DNA of 64,000 nucleotides. Source: Nostoc sp. ATCC 43529. Lineage in GTDB: Bacteria; Cyanobacteriota; Cyanobacteriia; Cyanobacteriales; Nostocaceae. The translations under genes and the position numbers were made by a program. The notes beneath the pieces are model-generated. The model was not told the DNA's origin. It was given only the letters and a program-made list of their open reading frames with translations, and made no database searches. Shown here piece by piece: positions 60,719 to 64,000 of this stretch (position 1 is the first letter of the stretch; the number at the start of each line of letters is the position of its first letter). The stretch is from the NCBI GenBank assembly GCA_003326205.1, contig LWTK01000059.1, positions 1-64,000 of the forward strand, in the 5' to 3' direction.

Positions 60719-61507
60719 ATGGGATTATTCGATCGCATTAAACGAGTTGTTAGTGCTAACCTCAATGACCTAGTAAACAAAGCCGAAGACCCGGAAAAAA
60801 TGCTAGAGCAAGCCATCCTGGAAATGCAGGAAGACTTGGTGCAACTGCGTCAGGGAGTAGCCCAGGCGATCGCCGCCCAAAAACGCACTGATAAACAGTA
60901 TACTGATGCTCAAAATGAAATCAATAAGTGGCAACGCAATGCCCAACTGGCACTGCAAAAAGGTGATGAAAGCCTTGCAAGACAAGCCTTAGAGCGTAAG
61001 AAAACTTATACTGACACCAGCGCATCCCTCAAAGCTAGCTTAGATCAACAAAGCACTCAAGTTGAAACCCTCAAGCGCAACTTAATCCAGCTAGAAAGCA
61101 AAATTTCTGAAGCCAAAACCAAGAAAGAAATGCTCAAAGCTCGGATCACCACTGCCAAAGCCCAAGAACAACTCCAAGGTATGGTACGTGGCATGAATAC
61201 CAGCAGTGCGATGGCTGCCTTCGAGCGGATGGAAGAAAAAGTCTTAATGCAAGAAGCCCGCGCCCAGTCAGCAGGAGAGTTGGCAAGTGCCGATTTAGAA
61301 AGTCAATTTGCCCAGTTGGAATCTGGTAGTGATGTTGATGATGAATTGGCTGCTTTGAAAGCGCAAATGCTACCACCCGCAGCTCCACAAAGTCAACCCC
61401 AACTACCGCCCCAACAGCCACCCCAACAACAAACCGCTGCTCCCAAGTCTAATGATGTGGTTGATGCCGAGTTAGATTCCCTACGCAAACAATTGGATCA
61501 AATGTAA
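60719..61507 (+). CDS. vipp1: vesicle-inducing protein in plastids (Vipp1/IM30)
   Basis: 262 residues. MGLFDRIKRVVSANLNDLVNKAEDPEKMLEQ begins with the membrane-binding helix alpha0 of Vipp1. The coiled coil follows (LVQLRQGVAQAIAAQKRT) and the DELAALKAQM end is succeeded by a Pro/Gln-rich linker and a C-terminal helix DVVDAELDSLRKQLDQM. That extra helix is the feature that separates Vipp1 from PspA. It maintains thylakoid membranes and forms ring assemblies. AAGGA lies 11 bases before the ATG. It is downstream of the PspA-like copy in a tandem pair. A hairpin terminator follows. Confidence 0.92.
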   Translation: MGLFDRIKRVVSANLNDLVNKAEDPEKMLEQAILEMQEDLVQLRQGVAQAIAAQKRTDKQYTDAQNEINKWQRNAQLALQKGDESLARQALERKKTYTDTSASLKASLDQQSTQVETLKRNLIQLESKISEAKTKKEMLKARITTAKAQEQLQGMVRGMNTSSAMAAFERMEEKVLMQEARAQSAGELASADLESQFAQLESGSDVDDELAALKAQMLPPAAPQSQPQLPPQQPPQQQTAAPKSNDVVDAELDSLRKQLDQM

Positions 61508-61534
61508 AATTGGCAAAAAACTTAGTTGAGCCAG

Positions 61535-61557
61535 TCCCACGCCTATTGGTTGTGGGA
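61535..61557 (+). terminator. vipp1 terminator-like hairpin
   Basis: The arms TCCCAC (61535-61540) and GTGGGA (61552-61557) are followed by a T-rich stretch (TTTTACGTTTTT), 28 bases after the vipp1 stop. Confidence 0.7.
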
Positions 61558-61567
61558 TTTTACGTTT

Positions 61568-61755
61568 TTAGTCATTGGTCATTTGTCATTAGTCATTAGT
61601 CATTAGTCATTAGTCATTAGTCATTAGTCATTTGTCATTAGTCATTTGTCATTTGTCATTAGTCATTTGTCACTACGCATTTATTGTTTCCCCCCTGCTT
61701 CCCCTGCTTCCCCTGCTTCCCCTGCTCCCCCTGCTCCCCCTGCTCCCTCATCTCC
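61568..61755. repeat. large heptamer array followed by C-rich array
   Basis: 61568-61672 is about fifteen copies of AGTCATT/TTGTCAT-type heptamers, the longest such array in the window. 61692-61755 is a second array of CCCCTGCTT/CCCCTGCTC nonamers. Both lie between vipp1 and the MerR gene, which converge. Confidence 0.85.
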
Positions 61756-61756
61756 C

Positions 61757-62176
61757 TCATCTAATATTTTGCATGTTGGGACAAATTGTATCCTCCTGCT
61801 GATCTTCTAAATTCTTCCAGCCTGAAAGTAATCCTTTGATTTCCGAGCGTAAGGTTAATAACTGCTCGATTTGGCGATCGATCTCTAAAAGCTTCTCTTC
61901 TAGCTTTTCTTCAATCTCACCACAGGGTGCTTGTCCTTGGTCATAGACCTCAAGAATATCTCCAATCTCTTCTAAGCTAAGACCAAAGTTTTGCGCCCTT
62001 TTAATGAAAGCTAGGCGAGTTAATACATCTAAAGAAAACTGGCGAAATCCTCCTTCTGTTCGCCTTGATGATTTAATTAAACCTAAACTTTCATAATAAC
62101 GAATTGTCCTAATGGGAATTTTACTTAAGTTGGTTACCTGGCCAATTAAAAGCAGTTTGTTATCCTGAGCTAACAC
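61757..62176 (-). CDS. MerR-family transcriptional regulator
   Basis: 139 residues. The N-terminal winged helix-turn-helix (LLIGQVTNLSKIPIRTIRYYESLGLI) and RRTEGGFRQFS wing match the MerR family. A coiled-coil dimer helix follows (about 90-120). Two cysteines lie in the effector region (Cys84 in APCGEIEEKL and a C-terminal Cys in TICPNM), as in the metal-responsive subgroup (ZntR/CueR/CadR-like), so a thiol-binding metal is possible. No target metal gene is adjacent. GTG start with AAGGGGA about 7 bases upstream. It converges on vipp1. Confidence 0.88.
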   Translation of the reverse strand: MLAQDNKLLLIGQVTNLSKIPIRTIRYYESLGLIKSSRRTEGGFRQFSLDVLTRLAFIKRAQNFGLSLEEIGDILEVYDQGQAPCGEIEEKLEEKLLEIDRQIEQLLTLRSEIKGLLSGWKNLEDQQEDTICPNMQNIR

Positions 62177-62727
62177 GGTAGATTCCCCTTTTTTGTGATT
62201 ATTATTACATAATTGAGAGCCTATTTATAAGGTAAATATTAAGGTAGGGTGTGTTATGGCTGTGCAAGGATTTGAGAGTTTGAGAGAGTAATAATTAGCC
62301 GTAACGCACCATGTGTCTCGGTGCGTTAAGCGTTGCTATAACGCACCCTACAATTTAAGATTTACTTTATAAATCACCTCTGAAAGATGAAATTGCCAAA
62401 TAATTTAGCAGTTTGCAGGTAACATTGCTGCACAGCAATTTTTTTTATATGAAAATTTATATATTAAAATTTCAGTTCGGTAGTTGAAGTTTTTCTCTAA
62501 CCAGAAAATTTACTGGTTGTGATTTTGAAAAAAATATTTTGAGTCTATGGTAGTTTATTTCATTTTATATTTATTTGCTATAATTTTAGAATTTTTAACT
62601 GTAGATAGTCAAAACTTTATTTCAATTTATTGGGTAATTCCTTGTCCTAGTACTGAAAGTAACTGTTTGTTTATAGTTCCCATGTTACTTGTAGATTAAC
62701 CGCTTCACTGCAAGTGAAACTATAAAA
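62177..62727. other. divergent intergenic region
   Basis: 551 AT-rich bases. A dispersed repeat 62242-62352 carries TAGGGTGTGTTA and TAACGCACCCTA arms with an inner TAACGCACC-type hairpin, related to 5101-5138. The remaining 370 bases upstream of the Rieske gene are featureless. Confidence 0.65.
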
Positions 62728-63816
62728 ATGAATCTCAATTCCCAGACTTTTAACTCAACCCGTAAACCTAAAAATTTTAATAATCCAGAGCGTTTTATTG
62801 AAGGGTGGTATTGGGTAATACCCTCTATAAATTTGCGGGTAGGTGAAGTAAAACCTGTCACTATTTTGGGCAGAGAGCTAGTAATTTATCGGGGAAAAGA
62901 CAAAAGGGTAGTGACTTTTGATGCCTACTGTCCCCACATGGGCGCTCACCTTGCTGAAGGCAAAGTCGAGGGGAATGCACTACGTTGTTTTTTCCACCAC
63001 TGGAAGTTTGATGGTGAAGGGATGTGTGTTGATATCCCATGTTTAGATACGCCGCTTGCTTTGAAGTTGCAATCTTGGCCAACTGCTGAAAAGTACGGGA
63101 TGATTTGGGTTTGGACTGGAGAAATACCACAACAACCTCTACCTTTTGTTCCAGAGTTAGAACAAAAAGAGTGCGATGTTGCCATCCATTCCCACTTCTT
63201 AATGAATTGCCATCCTAATGTGGTGATGATTAATGCGATTGATGCTCAACATCTGAATACAGTTCATAAATTGCCTGTAGAAGTTGTCTTTGAAAGACAG
63301 CAACTCAACGAAAATGCGATTGTTTTCACTAACACTGCACCCATCAAAGAAAACTCATTTTTCATCAAGCTCATCCGTCTTTTCTACAAAAATACTATCA
63401 CTTACAGTATTTGTTATTGGTACGGTACCATAAATATTGTGACAGTTGGCCCTGATTTTCTCCATGTTCACATGATGTTTGCTACGCGCCTTTATGAAGG
63501 GGGAAAAGCTGAAGGTCAAATTCTGTTGATGGTTAAAAAACGTAAGGGTATTTTTGGTTGGTTATACAATCGAGTTGTGCTGTGGTTGACTAAGATTGCA
63601 GGTAAATTCTTTCTCATGGGTGACATCAAAGTTGTCCAAACTATTCAGTTTGATTTGAAGACCCCAATTAAGGCAGATTATTCAATTATGCAGTTCATCA
63701 ATCATGTTGAAAAACAGCAGTCTCGAATGTGGAGAACTTGGGAAGAAACCCGATCGCGCGATGATGAAAGCAAGGCCAAGCGCGAAAGATGGCGAGATAG
63801 TATGAGTAATGACTAG
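62728..63816 (+). CDS. Rieske-type non-heme iron oxygenase, alpha-subunit-like
   Basis: 362 residues. The Rieske [2Fe-2S] ligands are complete: AYCPHMGAHLA (Cys68, His70) and LRCFFHHWKFDGEG (Cys87, His90). The mononuclear iron motif DAQHLNTVH gives Asp172, His175 and His180. The C-terminal half contains FFIKLIRLFYK and GKFFLMGDIKV hydrophobic stretches, so membrane association is possible. It is one of the cyanobacterial ring-hydroxylating oxygenase-like proteins. The substrate is unknown; pigment or sterol-like lipids are options. No reductase is adjacent. The ATG is the first in frame. Confidence 0.88.
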   Translation: MNLNSQTFNSTRKPKNFNNPERFIEGWYWVIPSINLRVGEVKPVTILGRELVIYRGKDKRVVTFDAYCPHMGAHLAEGKVEGNALRCFFHHWKFDGEGMCVDIPCLDTPLALKLQSWPTAEKYGMIWVWTGEIPQQPLPFVPELEQKECDVAIHSHFLMNCHPNVVMINAIDAQHLNTVHKLPVEVVFERQQLNENAIVFTNTAPIKENSFFIKLIRLFYKNTITYSICYWYGTINIVTVGPDFLHVHMMFATRLYEGGKAEGQILLMVKKRKGIFGWLYNRVVLWLTKIAGKFFLMGDIKVVQTIQFDLKTPIKADYSIMQFINHVEKQQSRMWRTWEETRSRDDESKAKRERWRDSMSND

Positions 63817-64000
63817 TATTCAGAATTCAGGAGTCAGAATTCAGGAGGAAAAAAGCTTGATATCTGGCTTTCAGAATCAGATATTTTACTTTATTTAGTT
63901 ACGAATTGCTGAAGGGCTAAATAAAAGTTAAAAGTTGAAACAAATTAGTTTTAACTTTTAATTTATTTTCTGCTGGACTACGATATAAATAAAAAGAAGT
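63817..64000. other. end of window, non-coding
   Basis: ATTCAGGAGTCAGAATTCAG-type repeats follow the Rieske stop (63820-63850); the rest is AT-rich with no gene visible before the window ends. Confidence 0.6.

Noticed and set aside
61568..61672. CRISPR array
   Set aside because: The units are contiguous heptamers without unique spacers; all such arrays in this window are short tandem repeats.

Overview
This window comes from a filamentous, heterocyst-forming cyanobacterium of the Nostoc/Anabaena group. The evidence is a photosystem I cluster in psaF-psaJ-psaL order, recognisable hetZ and patU genes, two AMIN-domain cell-wall amidases of the AmiC type, a CcbP-family calcium-binding protein, many HIP1 octamers (GCGATCGC), and abundant heptamer short tandem repeats between genes. 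From memory, gene content and order largely follow the Anabaena sp. PCC 7120 region that carries mreBCD, ssb, amiC1/amiC2, murI, hetZ, gmk, psaL/J/F and tsaD. That synteny was not computed here.

Layout. 1-2.5 kb: 3' part of a secreted PA14/Calx-beta/sugar-dehydrogenase protein. 2.5-6.8 kb: minus-strand cluster of a glycosyltransferase, two TVP38/TMEM64 membrane proteins and a MerA-like flavoprotein disulfide reductase. 7-11 kb: a degenerate histidine kinase, tsaC, prmC and a Tic22-like protein. 11.9 kb: tRNA-Pro(UGG). 12-16.4 kb: a plastid-type GNAT, an ACT-domain protein, an alpha/beta hydrolase and tsaD. 16.7-18.2 kb: psaF, psaJ, psaL. 18.4-22.5 kb: gmk, a RemA-family gene and a TgpA-like membrane protein that has lost its transglutaminase Cys and His. 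23-25.3 kb: hetZ-patU with overlapping ends. 25.5-29.8 kb: a conserved hypothetical, a long-chain prenyl diphosphate synthase, a small membrane ORF and murI. 29.9-34.6 kb: amiC2 and amiC1. 35.4-38.8 kb: NapA-type antiporter, EVE protein, SIMPL protein, and ssb with a LexA-type box. 39.1-41.9 kb: mreBCD. 41.9-50.2 kb: ribokinase, HNH nuclease with a small overlapping partner, CrtISO-like protein, PEP-CTERM protein, CcbP, sugar O-acetyltransferase and a REC-PAS-GGDEF regulator. 51-57.9 kb: folB, menD, a DUF726 hydrolase, an Rpn/DUF2887 protein, menB, a Cys-rich small protein and a DciA-like protein. 58-63.8 kb: SPOR-domain membrane protein, PspA/Vipp1 pair, MerR regulator and a Rieske oxygenase.

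How they work together. Many genes serve the multicellular photosynthetic lifestyle. These include heterocyst commitment (hetZ, patU, possibly ccbP), septum and peptidoglycan work (amiC1/2, murI, mreBCD, a SPOR protein), photosystem I (psaF/J/L) with its phylloquinone cofactor (menD, menB), thylakoid maintenance (vipp1/pspA) and plastoquinone side-chain supply (sds). Both core t6A tRNA enzymes (tsaC, tsaD) are present.

No CRISPR array, prophage or complete insertion sequence was seen. The most unusual content is non-coding. There is a precisely bounded 148-bp inverted-repeat insertion upstream of amiC1, revealed by comparison with amiC2. There is a pair of near-identical 130-bp MITE-like elements, one inside another repeat and one supplying the stop codon of folB. 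There are also repeat-derived in-frame insertions inside menD. The best candidate for an undescribed protein system is the glycosyltransferase/TVP38/TVP38/disulfide-reductase cluster. The degenerate histidine kinase, the catalytically dead TgpA-like protein and the HNH/partner pair also deserve attention.
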